From Prillingera fragicola (Eukaryota; Basidiomycota; Tremellomycetes; Trichosporonales; Trichosporonaceae): 64,000 bases of DNA. The stretch's first letter is position 1. Every line of letters begins with the position of its first letter. Below the pieces are notes generated by a model. It was not told the origin of the DNA. It did not search any database and was given only the letters and a program-made list of their open reading frames with translations. The translations under genes were made by a program, and so were the position numbers. The stretch is from the NCBI GenBank assembly GCA_002335605.1, contig BEDY01000006.1:124001-188000 (forward strand). The letters are read 5' to 3'. Positions 42,350 to 54,092 of the stretch are shown here, in pieces.

Positions 42350-45230
42350 ATGACAACCGACGCGCACACGAGTAAGAGTGGCGCACTCGTCTCTGGCGCC
42401 ACTGGTCCCTGCAGTGAGGTTTCAACTGCCAGTGCTACGACGCCTCTAGTGGCTAGCTCCAGCAACGCCCACCCCGCCAACTCTCACCTGCCATCAGCTG
42501 GAAGCAGCGCCGCCGCCGACGCCGCTGGGCTCAAGTCGTCGGCGGCCCTCCCGCCGAGCACCGGAAGCGAACCGGCGCCACAACTTCCTCCCCAAGGCGT
42601 GTCCGAAGCTACTTCGTGGTCTGACAAGTCCGTTTCAAGCAGCGCGCCTGCTCTCGGCTACGACTCTGAATCGCCCGGGACTATCAACCCTCTCCGGCTG
42701 CACGTCCTCGAGCGCGACGGCCGGGGGCGTGGCGTGTTTGCCTCGAGCGCGATTCCAGCTGGCACTCTGCTCGAAGAAGCACCTGTGCTTTTGATAACCA
42801 AGGAGCAGTGGGACCAGGGCCGTATGGACGACACAATCTTGGGAGAATACGGATTTTGTTGGAGCAACGGTGGCATGGCTTTGGGATTGGGCATTGGTGA
42901 GTCTTGCATTCCGGGCTGCCGGTCAACTTTCTCGATGCACAATAGCTGACAGTCACTCTTCGTGATCCTTTCCATTCACTACCTTGTTTTTCTTGCTTCT
43001 CCACGGCCTGTCATATCTTGCTCCCCTCTCGTCACGTCCGACCATCCTCCATCGCACGCCAACAATCTTCTGCCTGCAGCGAGTCTGTTCAACCATTCGC
43101 CTACACCGAACGTCAACTATATCCGCAACACATCTGCGGGTACTATATCCTTTCGAACTTCGCGCTCTGTCGCGCCCAACGACGAGCTGTGCATCTGCTA
43201 CACAGCCGACGAGAGCAAGCTCTGGTTCGTCCCAAGCACCGGTGACTCGAACCTGCGGCGCGTGCTCAGCAACGACGACGACCCCGCAAAGGCGCTCGCC
43301 GCACTCGCAGGATTGGAGGAGGCGGTCCGCGACGAGTCTGAAGACGAAGAGGCAGCAGCCGCACGGCGCGCCAAGGCCGAGGAGAGGGCGCGCGAACGCG
43401 AGACGCGCCGCGATCTCGGTGGCAACACCCACTCGGCCAAGGAGATGAGACGGGCAAAGTACCGCCAGAAGCAGGCGGCGAAGAAGTCGGAAGAGGAGGC
43501 AATGGCGGAGGGAAGCAATGCCGAGGGCGACGCTCGCAGTGTGTCGCGGTCGGGGTCGGGGGAGATCTTGGCCCCCCGCCCCGTCCTGGCTTCTGCTGGC
43601 GCAGGTGTCCTCGCTGCAGGTGTCGCAGCCGCGTCGTCCACCGCGTCGTCCTCTGCTCCTCCTTCGGAGTCCTCAACCTCTGCTTCAACCTCTGCACCAG
43701 CATCTGCTGCATCAAAATCAACAGCAGCAATCCTCTCGCGCCGCCAGGGGCGCGAAGAAGTCCACGCTGACCTTCCCCCACCTCTTCATTCGGGCGGCTC
43801 GACGCGCCGCCAGTACACAGGCCCAGTTGAGCTCTGTGCCGACCTCGACTACGACGCCGACGCCACCCTCGAAGCATACCCCGATAACGTCCTCGTCCGC
43901 ACCAAGGGACCCGTGGAGCTGGAAGAGGACGCCGAGGCAGACAATAGTGCAACGAGTGAGTTTTGCTTCTGGGTATGGAACGTTTCAGGCCTGTGCTTCT
44001 GGGAGTTCTGGACTGCATGCAGGAGGTGGAGAGTGAGGTGCTAGTCCTTGTCGCCACTTGGTGAATCATGCCCCGATCGCAGCTTCGGCCAGATCTGAGA
44101 ATCATGTGTGCTTGGTCTGTGCAGAGCTTCCAGCGTCTTGATGGAGAGCTTTGGTGCCAAACAGTCGCTTCCACTGTCTTGCACGCCACACGAGAACTGG
44201 TGTGCGGCATGTGCGCTCATCGCCAGTGCGCCACTCGTGCTTGTTATTGTGTTACTCCTCGCATACATGGCCTTACTTCTTCGGCTCGCAAGCTCCGAAT
44301 TTCTTGAGCGATGCTGACCCCACAGTACCTGTGCTTGTTGTCGACGTTCCGGACCCCAAACTCACCCGCCTCGTGCTCACCTTCACCAAGCAGGGTATCC
44401 CCGTCGACCCGCGCATGCGCCATCTCAAGCGCGTGCGTCGGTGCACCGATGAAGCCGGCCAGCACGTCTACATCGCTCTCGCCATGACCGACTCGATGAC
44501 TCCCGCCGAGCTCTCGACTGCTCTGGGTGACTTTGACGACGTCCTTGCCGGCCTCACACCGTTGCCTTTCAACGTCCCCTCAGCCGCAGCACGCACTCAG
44601 GAGCAGCTCAAGGCGCGCAACGCTATTTGGCCAGTTCTCTACTCGCCTGGCATGATTCGCTCGAACAACGCGAGCGACATGCCGCCAGCCAAGCGCTCCT
44701 GGGTCGCTGCCGGCATTGCCCACGTCCTCGCTGCCTCCAAGGCTGCTGCGACCGCGGGGGAGCTTCCTGTGGCTGTCTACTGCGCCTCCCCTCCCGAGGC
44801 CCTCTACCCCGCCGTCGACGGCTTTATCCCCCCCACACCCGGCCTCCGCGCCGAGGCCCACGACACGCGTACCTCAGAGGTGCATCCCCTCCGCCACGCC
44901 GTGCTCAACTGCATTGCCGAAATCGCCCGCCTCCGCACCGTCCCGCCCTTCAGCGAAATGCAACCCACACGTAACGGCGCCGACTACCTCCTGACTTCGA
45001 CGAGCCTGTTCGTGACCCACGAGCCATGCGTCATGTGCTCCATGGCGCTGCTCCACTCGCGTGTACGCGAGGTCTTCTTCGTCTTCCCTCGTAAGCGGGC
45101 CGGCGGCTTTGAGAGCAGCTACGGCGTGCACTCTAGGCGGGACTTGAACCACCGCTTTGACGCCTGGCGATGGTGCGGCGACCTCGTCGAGGGTGAGGTC
45201 GACGGCGTGCCCGAGGACGTGGAGATTTGA
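42350..45230 (+). CDS. TAD3: SET-domain / Tad3 tRNA adenosine deaminase fusion
   Basis: Three exons: 42350-42896, 43080-43955, 44326-45230, giving 775 residues. After a Ser/Ala-rich leader, residues 116-228 form a SET domain: GRGRGVFASSAIPAG, FNHSPTPN (N187-H188) and NDELCICY (Y223), so the S-adenosylmethionine and catalytic motifs are intact. An Arg/Glu helix and low-complexity linker follow. From about residue 440 (YPDNVLVRTKGPVELEED) the protein is Tad3: VPVLVVDVPDPKLT, MRHLKRVRR, HAV at 665-667 and PCVMC at 708-712. Tad3 is the non-catalytic partner of Tad2 making inosine at position 34 of tRNAs, and HAV in place of HAE is its hallmark. Exon 2 runs unbroken from the SET core into the Tad3 start, so the fusion is encoded directly. 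The SET substrate is unknown. Confidence 0.88.
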
Positions 45231-45590
45231 GGGCGTCGAGTCATTTTTGGGCCTTTGGTGACGACAGGCAGGGAAGAGCATGGTTTCTTGACATTCAAAG
45301 TGTTGTCGTCGTTTGCTGTCGACCGCTTTTGCATCGGAGGGCCCGGGGCAACTCACGTCCCTGGGTGCTGGAGAGGTGTCCATTCATTCATACAATCCTC
45401 ATACTGTCGCTGTACACTGTCGCACTGTCGTACTTACAATGCATGCACCGGCATACCATCATTCGGGCGTTTGGCGTCGTCTGAAGTCAGTCTGGGCAGT
45501 AAGTGCGGCACAGGCTAGGCGAAGCCTTGATTGAAAGGTTGCATTGATGAATGAATGGTCCTGTTGGTCTTCCCGCTGCTCTCCTCTGTG
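45231..45590. other. Intergenic region between convergent TAD3 and POS5
   Basis: 360 bases holding two 3' ends; no supported gene. Confidence 0.4.
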
Positions 45591-46895
45591 CTATCCGTAG
45601 TGATGCCCCTTGAGACTCTTGTTGACGAATCCCGAGTTGAACTGCAACAGTTGGCTGTCCCGTCAGCGCCCACCCCAGATACTAAAAGAGAAACGACTCA
45701 CTTGATATCCCGAACCCAACCAGTCCCACCCTTGAGACTATCGACGCAAGGAATCGGGAACGGCGACTTTCGGATAACGACACACTCGTCCGTCCCGAGC
45801 TCGCACACATCGCGGCCGTCAATGGACAGTTCGGCGGGTGACCGCGCCTTGTCCGAGATCTGCAAGCGCACCAGACCCTTGCCTGGCAAGATTACCGTGC
45901 GGAAACTGAGCGATCGCGGCGCGATGGGCGTGAGCAGCATGGCGTCTACTTCCGGGTGGGCGATGGGTCCGCCTGCACTCAACGAGTAGGCTGTGGAGCC
46001 AGTCGGTGTGGAGATGAGCAGGCCGTCGGCGACGGCTTCGGTCAGGTGCTGGCCGTTGACGTACGCGTCCACCACGGTCAGGTGCGGGTGTCGCCCGCGA
46101 TGCAAGGTGACTTCGTTCATCACTTGCCAACCCTGCGGCGTCGGCACGGCCGGGTGCACTTTACCATCCGCCGTGAGGGGGGTACACGCCAGGCGCAGCC
46201 GGTTGAGAATGGGAATGGGACCGGTAAGAGTCTTCTCTAGAGCGCGCGGTAGCTGGTCAATGTGGAATGGCAACAAGAAGCCCAAACTGCCCATTGAGAA
46301 ACACAGGACGGGCGGGCACTCTCCGCGCGAGAAGAGGTTGGAGACGTGAAGCACCGTGCCGTCGCCGCCGAGGGTGATGACGAGATGGGTAAAAATGGGC
46401 AGCAGGTGCGCGTCCTCTGTTTTGTCAGCTTCAGAAGACCGAGAGCAACGCACCAGGCTCGCAGACTATCATCTTGTCAAACTGGGGATGGTCCTCTGCC
46501 GTGTGCGGCTCAACTAGGAGGTTGAGATGCGGGTATTTCTGGGTCACATGGCTGTGGGACTGTTAGCGAGCTCGTTCATCATGCAGGTCGCGCGGCAGAG
46601 GAGTAGACATCTCCATCACAAGCCGAAGCTCACTCTGCCTGGGACACTCACGCAAGAATCTCCCCCATCGCCGTCCTGGTCCGCTCATCATTGGTCTTCT
46701 GAATAAGCAACACGTTACGCGGTCGCGAGCTCCAAGCTGATAACCGATGCCTAACTGCGTCAGTCACATCCCCACAGCATTTGTCGACCTCCACTTTTGC
46801 CTCGCCCCCCTCCCACAAACCGGAGAAGCTCGGCGCTCGCACAACTCACGAAGGCGACACTGTAGGCGGCGGCGGATCCACGCTTCCCGGGACAT
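45591..46895 (-). CDS. POS5: NADH/NAD kinase, Pos5 type
   Basis: Five coding exons: 46895-46850, 46736-46652, 46551-46454, 46416-45702, 45654-45591, encoding 335 residues. RPRNVLLIQKTNDERT opens the kinase. The ATP-binding GGDGT is at 93-97, FSMGSLGFLLPF follows, VMNEVTLHRG and the TPTGSTAYSLSAGG loop bind NAD(H), and the end GWVRDINQLLQFNSGF matches yeast Pos5. The enzyme makes NADP(H) from NAD(H), in mitochondria for Pos5. I chose the ATG at 46895 because only this phase joins exon 3; the result MSREAWIRRRLQCRLPW is Arg-rich and presequence-like. An in-frame ATG at 46968 in the previous exon is possible. A longer upstream exon with a good presequence is out of phase. Confidence 0.88.
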
Positions 46896-47395
46896 AGGCT
46901 CGCAACCGCGGTTTCCTTGCTGTCAGCTCTTACCCTCCGTTGCAGTGCAGCTCACCTGGCCATCTCATAGCGGCTAGGAAGTGGAATGTCGCGCAGATAA
47001 TGCACGCCGCGGACCCTGCCCAAGCTGTGTCTCGGACATGAGAGCGGCGTACGGAACGCAGCGCGCGCAAGACCGAGAACGGACTGGCGCATCGCTGGCA
47101 CTGCTGTTGGAAGATTGATGGGGGAACGAGGTGCGAGATTGAAAGATGAAGCAGAGTATTGTTGGTGGCGCATGTCATTTCCATTCTCCTTATCAAATTC
47201 AGGCACGTCCAACCTCTGTACGGTGCGATGACGTCCCAGCATCGAGTTGTGCAGCTGCAACTGCATCCAGAGAGCCAGATGCAAGAAATGCAGATGCGTT
47301 AATACAAGTGGCTATTACCCAACGAGACCATGCACGCCTCCAGCCCTCTCCTACAAGACACGCTCATCTTCTCCTTATGCTTAACATAAGCTAGC
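46896..47395. other. POS5 upstream region, 3' of SEC2
   Basis: 500 bases between two minus-strand genes. It includes a probable 5' exon of POS5 ending at 46956 with a good donor (GTGAGC). No other gene is supported. Confidence 0.4.
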
Positions 47396-49530
47396 TCATC
47401 CCCAAGGATTAGGCTCGGCATCGAGCGACGACTTGGGCACAGGCGGCATAGTCATCACGTCTGCTCCACGCGGCTTGTCCTCAACATCCTCTGAGGCATC
47501 AAGATACGTTGCCGTAGGCGACTGACCGTCCTCGTCCTCGTCATCCTCAGTTCCGTCACCAGACGAGTCGAGCGCACTCTCCCCTTCGCCAGCGGCACTG
47601 ACGTCTCCCAGGGTTCCTTCGGGACTAGGACCATCCGCAACGTGGTGGATTGTACGCCGCAACGCAGCATAGTGGGAATCGAGCGTCATGCGGCGCTGGC
47701 GTCGGACCTGCTCCTCGCCCTCCTTCTTCTGGGGCGTGTAGTCCTCCTTGGCCTCCTCCGGCACTGGCTTGCCGCCGAGCACCTTGATCGTCTCGCGCAG
47801 AGCCTCACGCTCGTCGCTGACCTCGCGGAGATTCTCCTCAACCTCGGCACGCAGGCGGCGCTCGTAGGCGACCATCTTATTGGCCTCCTCGAAGAGCGCT
47901 TGGGAAAGGCCCTCGAGCTCGGCTTCAATCTCCTTCTTGCCCTTCTTCAGCACCTCGAGCTCGCCGGCCTGTGCCTCGAGCTTCTCCTTCAGGCGCTTGA
48001 CCTCGACAGCGTCGTGCGAAGAAAGCACGGGCGAGCGCTGGGACTCGTTGCTTCCGCGCGCGCCGTCGATCGTCGGACTCGGGAGCGCGCCAGACATCGA
48101 CTTCTTCTTCGTGTTGAACCATCCTCCAGAGCTGCCCCGTCCGGAGCTAGGGCCCGCAGGAATGGAGCCGGGAGGCGGAACAGATACAGACAATGGGCGG
48201 CGATGGCCCTGTTCTGACGAGACACGGCCGGTGTCGGCCGAGCTGCGGGCCACACTGTTGGGTGTGCCCACGCGGGCAATGGCGGGGGCGGCCTTGGCAC
48301 GGCGGAGCTCTTCCTCGAGCATCTCGGTATTGGCCTCGGCCATGACAAGGTTAGAGCGCGCGATCTTGAGTGTAGTGACGAGCGCGGTGTGAGACTGGAG
48401 GAGATCGGTATGCGATGTGGACTGCCATTTAGCTATGCCACGTGGGCTGAACGTACCAAGGCTTGAACCCGTCCCAATACCTCTTTCAACAACGCACGCA
48501 GTTCTGCGTCTCCGCTCGACGCCGCACTCTTGATCACTGGTACGGGCATGTGCGTCGGCTTGACTTGGCTCGGCGGATCGACTGGCTTTTCTGGCTCGGT
48601 CTCCTTCTTCTCCTCCGCCTTTGCCAGCGCCTTCTTCGAGAAAGGCTTGTCGCTCTCGTATCCGTCGTCCTCGTCATCGGATGCATCAGGCGCCCCAAGC
48701 TTGGCATAGCCTGACATGTGGCCCGAGTCCGAATCGCTGTCGTCATCTCCCATTGCGCTGCTGCTCTTGCGCGAAAAGAAGCCGAAGCGGCCAGCGTTTC
48801 CAGCTGCCTTGGCCGTTCCCGGCGGAGGGGGGAGGAGAGGGAAAGCCTTGGTAGCGGGCTCGGTCGTCGCACGCGGTGCGGCTGGCGCAGACTGTGGAGT
48901 GAGGGCTAAGGCGGGTGGTGCGATGTCGATGCCGGCTAGGCTGGACCATCGGCGCAAGTCAGCGGCGCTAATCGCTGCCCTGCCTGCCGTAGTGTCGGCG
49001 TCGTCGGCCTTGTCTACCGAGTCTCGCAATGACTCGGTTGTCATGGGTCCCTCACTCTCTGCGAATTGTGTTGCCGACCGAGACGGTGATACGGCAGGAT
49101 CGGCACCAGTCTTGCCCTTCGGTGTCTCGTCATTATTTGTGGCTGATTCAGGCGGTGGCGTCCTTGTCGATGCTCGAGGTGTCGAGGCCGCTTTTGCCCT
49201 TTGTCCTTCGGCTGCTACATGCTGGTCAAACAGGGCGGGGGGCAGTGGCTTGTCGCAATAGGGACACAACACAGGTTCGTCTCCCATGCCGGGCACGAAG
49301 ACTTGCTCTGGTGACGGCGGTGCACGGACTTGGAATCGGGGAGACCGGGGAGACGACGAGGTTGATGAGGGCTGCTGCTCTTCCATTTGTAGAGCGCCTC
49401 CAATGGATTCAGATAGTGTTCGACCGAATGCTGATATCTTGGCTGTTGGAAATGAAGGGAATTCGTATGGGTCCTGTATGGGAGGTCTAGTGCGAGATGA
49501 GGGTGATAGGAAGACTGGGGGTACAGCCAT
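47396..49530 (-). CDS. SEC2: Sec2-type Rab guanine-nucleotide exchange factor
   Basis: Two exons, 49530-48457 and 48421-47396, split by a 35-nt intron, encode 699 residues. The second exon holds a coiled coil (AVEVKRLKEKLEAQAGELEVLK) running into LEGLSQALFEEANKMVAYERR. LFEEANKMV is the signature of the Sec2/Rabin8 exchange domain that activates Sec4/Rab8 on secretory vesicles. The N-terminal half is Ser/Pro-rich and disordered, with a putative zinc site CPYCDKPLPPALFDQH, not present in yeast Sec2 as far as I recall. The C-terminus is acidic and ends NPWG. The start at 49530 has a strong context (GCGATGG); an in-frame ATG at 49677 would add 49 unconvincing residues. Confidence 0.87.
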
Positions 49531-49929
49531 CGCAATGTTGCCTTGAGAGTGTCGTGTTTCGTTGGTGGGAAGGAGGGAAGATGTGTGTCCTTCCCCTGCC
49601 TGTGGTGCAAGGGCTGTGTGAGGAGGGGACAGCAATCCTTGTTCACTTGCTAAGAGATGAAGGGAGAATGAGCACAAGATGGACCCACAAGCATGTGGTC
49701 AGTGTTGTGACGTACTGTACAACCACACCCCAGCCAGCCCAACCAGGCACGGATGTTGAATAGTGACGTGTAGTGGTGTGCTGACTGATATAAATACTCC
49801 CGCTCGACCACCTCCACTCTGACTGTCCAACGGCTAGTTCCGGCTGGAGAGTAAATGACGACGGGATGGCGAACAAGCTATCTGCATTTGTAACCATTCT
49901 TCTGCAACGCTAGACAGTGACCACACATC
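49531..49929. promoter_or_regulatory. Divergent SEC2/OXP1 promoter with TATA box
   Basis: 399 bases. TATAAAT at 49789-49795 lies 135 bases before the OXP1 ATG and is its likely core promoter element. The shared GAAATTTGGTTCCG motif was not found here. Confidence 0.45.
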
Positions 49930-52900
49930 ATGGTTACTCAGTCTGCAGACTCGGGAGAGGGTGTGGCTCGTATTGCGATCGATCGCGGAGGTACCTTCAC
50001 AGACGCCATCTGCTCACGCAAGGGACACGACGATATTGTCATAAAGGTACGTTCGCTCTTGCCTGTTGACGCATCGCGGGGACAGTCGCCTCAGCAGTCT
50101 CTATTAAACGAGTAATCATTCGAGAGACTGACATTTGAAGCTCCTCTCCGTCGATCCAGCAAACTACAAGGATGCTCCGACCGAAGCGTAAGCAGCGTGG
50201 CTTTGTCATCCACTGACAAGCGCAGCATCAGGCGTATCTTGAGTATTCTCGGCAACAAGGAGATCCCCAAGGGCGAAAAGTTGTCACTTGATCTCGTCGA
50301 GTCTGTGCGCATGGGCACGACTGTCTCAACGAATGCGCTTTTGGAGCGCCGTGGCGAGCGCTGTGCTCTCGTGACCAGCAAGGGATGGGGCGATGTGCTC
50401 CAGATTGGAATGCAGGGTGCGTGCATACTGCAACTGTCACTGACGTCCAGCTCGCCCGGACATCTTTGATTTGTCTGTTCAGAAGCTCTCATTCCTTTAC
50501 GACGAAGTTGTCGAGGTGAGCTCATGTCATCTTCCCTCGCTGACCCCAGATCGACGAGCGCATCACCCCTCTCCAGTCCCTCGTTTCCCCAGATGTCAAG
50601 TTTGATAAGGCCGACAAGGACATCGTTACTGAGACCTCTACCGGCGAGGTTGTTCGCATTCTCAGTAGGCCAGATGCTGCCGAGGTTGAGAAAAAGCTGC
50701 AAGCCCTTTGGGACAAAGATATCAAGAGCATTGCCGTCGCGTTCGTGCACAGCTACTTGTGGAACGAACATGAAACGCTCGTCGCCGGCATTGCCCGCAA
50801 GATTGGCTTCGATGTCAGCGTCAGCTCCCAGCTCCAGCCCATGATCAAGCTGGTGTCGCGCTCCAACTCGGCCATCGCGGATGCCTATTTGACGCCAGTA
50901 ACTCGGCGGTACATCGAGAGCTTTGGCGCCGGGTTCGAGGGCGGCATTGAGGCGTTTGGGTCCAAGTTGCTGTTTATGCAGTCTGACGGCGGATTGTGCG
51001 CCTGGGATGGATTCTCTGGTCTTCGTGCCATTCTGTCTGGACCAGCCGGAGGTGTGGTCGGCTACTCCAAGACCTGCTACGATGGCGAACGTGGCAGTGC
51101 ACTCATTGCCGTCGACATGGGAGGAACCAGTACCGACGTGTCGCGCTACGACGGCAAGCTGGAGCATGTCTTCGAGACGACGACCGCCGAGGTCATCATC
51201 CAGGCGCCGCAGCTTGACATCAACACTGTCGCAGCTGGTGGTGGAAGCAGGCTATTCTACCGCCACGGCATGTTTGTCGTCGGCCCCGAGTCTGCGACTG
51301 CCCATCCCGGACCGGCATGTTATCGCAAGGGTGGCCCTCTTGCCGTCACTGACGCCAACTTGATTCTCGGCCGCCTGCTGCCTGAGCACTTCCCCAAGAT
51401 CTTTGGACCAAACGAGGATGAGCCTCTCGATATCGAGGCGAGCAAGACCCTCTTCAACGCCCTCACGGAGGAGATCAACTCGGGCAAGGCCGACAAGCTC
51501 ACCCTTGAGCAGGTGGCAGCTGGTTTTCTGCGTGTCGCAAACGAGACAATGTGCCGCCCAATCCGTACGCTCACTGAGGCGCGCGGGTTCGAGAGTGCCA
51601 ACCACCACCTCGTCATGTTTGGCGGAGCAGGTGGCCAGCACGGCTGCAGTATTGCCAACACACTTGGTATCCGTCGTATCCTCATTCCTCGCCTTTCATC
51701 GTTGCTGTCGGCATACGGCATGGCTCTCGCCGATGTCGTTCAGGAGCTCACTGAGCCCGCAGCGCTCATCATTAGTGGTAACCGCGAAGCGGCCAAGGTG
51801 ACAAAGCGTCTAGAGTCGATCGTCGTCAGGGCCGAGACCACGCTCAAGGATCAAGGTTTCCCAACAGACCGCATCGAGTGCGAAAAGTATCTCAACTGCA
51901 GGTACATGGGCTCGTCAACACAGCTCATGATCGAGGTCTCGGAGGGAGCTGATATCGAGAGCAAGTTTATCGATGAACACAAGCGTGAATTCGGCTTCAA
52001 CCTCGACCGCGACATTGTCGTCGACGATATCCGTGTGCGCGCTGTGGGCAAGAGCATTGGCTCACAGACGCGTTCGCCTTACGCCGACCTCGAAAGCTGT
52101 GACCTGAGGGCGTACGATCCGAGCAAGCACGAGAGCAAGCAGGTCTACTTCGAAGAGCATGGGTGGCTTGACACCACGGTCGTTCCCCTCGCGGAGCTCG
52201 CGGACGGGGAACAGGTTGCTGGTCCGGCGATCATCTTTGACCAGACTCAGACGATTCTTGTTGAGCCTACGCACATTGCCACTTCATTGCCCGAGCATGT
52301 CGTAATCGACCTTGTGGCCAAGAAGGCCGCAAAGAAGGAAGACAACCTCAGCGACCTGGACCAGGTGGATCCCATCCAGCTTTCCGTGTACGGCCACCGC
52401 CTCATGGGCATTGCCGAGCAGATGGGCGACATTCTGCGTAAAATCTCAATCTCTATCAACATTAAAGAACGCCTCGACTATTCGTGCGCGATTTTCAATG
52501 TCGACGGCGGACTCGTGGCCAACGCGCCTCACATCCCGTGTCACCTCGGCGCCATGTCCCACGCTGTGCGTCATCAGGCGCGTATCCACGGCGACACGCT
52601 CGACGAGGGTGATGTTCTGCTGTCCAACCATCCCGCAGCAGGCGGATCCCACCTTCCAGACCTGACGGTCATTATGCCTACCTTCCACGAGGGCAAGATC
52701 ATCTTCTGGACGGCTGCTCGGGCGCACCATGCCGATATCGGTGGTATCCGTGCCGGCTCCATGCCGCCGTTCTCCAAAGAGCTGTGGGAGGAGGGCGCAC
52801 AGTTCAAGAGCTTCAAGCTCGTCAAGGCTGGCAAGTTTGACGAGGAGGGTCTCACTGAGGCGCTGAATGCCCCTGGGCAGTATCCCGGCTGCTCACCTAC

Positions 52901-54092
52901 GCGCACCCTGAGGGATAACATCTCAGACCTGCACGCTCAAGTCGCGGCCTGCCACCGTGGCGCAGTGTTGATCAACCAGCTTGTCGACGAGCAGTCTCTC
53001 GATGTGGTCGAGTTCTACATGAAGGCCATCATGCACACTGCGGAGAAGGCGGTGCGCGACCTCTTGAGGGAAGTTAGCAAGCGGTTCGAGGGCAAGCCGC
53101 TTGAAGCGGTCGATTATCTCGACGATGGCACTCGTCTGTGTCTCAAGATTTCCATCGATGGGGAGAAGGGCGATGCCGTCTTTGACTTTACGGGCACGTC
53201 TCCACAGACATACAACAATCTCAACACGCCGACGGCCATTCTCTACTCGGCCATCATCTACGTGCTTCGCTCGCTCATTGTCTCCGACCTGCCACTGAAC
53301 CAAGGCTGCCTGAACCCGATCAACGTCATTGTGCCACCCCAATCTGTCGTCGCCCCTGGCGAAGACGTAGCAGTGTGCGCTGGCAACGTCGAGAGCTCCC
53401 AGCGCGTGACCGACGTCATCTTCAAGGCCTTCCAGTCTTGCGCGGCGAGTCAGGGTGGGTGCAACAACTTGACCTTTGGAATTGGCCCCCGCGAGGTGGA
53501 CGGCAAGACTGTCAACGGGTTTGGATACTATGAGACTATTGCGGGCGGTGCTGGCGCCGGGCCAGAGTGGGATGGCCAGAGCTGCGTGCATGTGCACATG
53601 ACGAACGTGAGTCTTCCCTCTAGGATGTAGCTCACGCCACAGACGGCCATTGGCGATGTCGAGCTCACTGAGCGTGTCTACCCCGTCATCATCAGGCAGT
53701 TTGCCAGGAGGCACAACAGCGGCGGCGCCGGCCAGCATAAAGGAGGCGACGGCTGTGTGCGTGATATTGAGTTTACGGAAAAGCTCGACGTGGCCATTCT
53801 CTCGCAGCGCCGCGTCATCCCGCCCTACGGTATGGCTGGCGGCGAACCTGGCTCCGTGGGCGTCAACGAGTGGCACCGCCGGCAAGAGGACGGGACGTTT
53901 AGTATAGTCAACTTGGGTGGGTCGAACCAGTGTGTCATGGCTGCTGGCGACCGGATCGTCATCAATACCCCCGGTGGTGGCGGGTACGGCGTCGAGGGAG
54001 GTGAGAGGGCCGTGAAGACTCGCGAGGGCGTGCAGGTTCGGGCTAGTGGGAGTCTGGCTGCCATGCGCGCTGCGCAGAGTAGTTCGTCCTAG
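49930..54092 (+). CDS. OXP1: ATP-dependent 5-oxoprolinase
   Basis: Six exons: 49930-50046, 50141-50187, 50226-50416, 50451-50515, 50550-53606, 53643-54092. The introns are 94, 38, 34, 34 and 36 nt, and the product is 1308 residues (yeast Oxp1 is about 1290). The N-terminal hydantoinase A part shows the actin-like ATPase motifs [14 protein letters not shown] and [13 protein letters not shown], plus [18 protein letters not shown]. The C-terminal hydantoinase B part has the metal and substrate segments [30 protein letters not shown] and NTPGGGGYG. The enzyme opens 5-oxoproline to glutamate at the cost of ATP in the cytosolic gamma-glutamyl (glutathione) cycle. Confident in every exon because the frame and family alignment hold across each junction. 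Confidence 0.96.
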
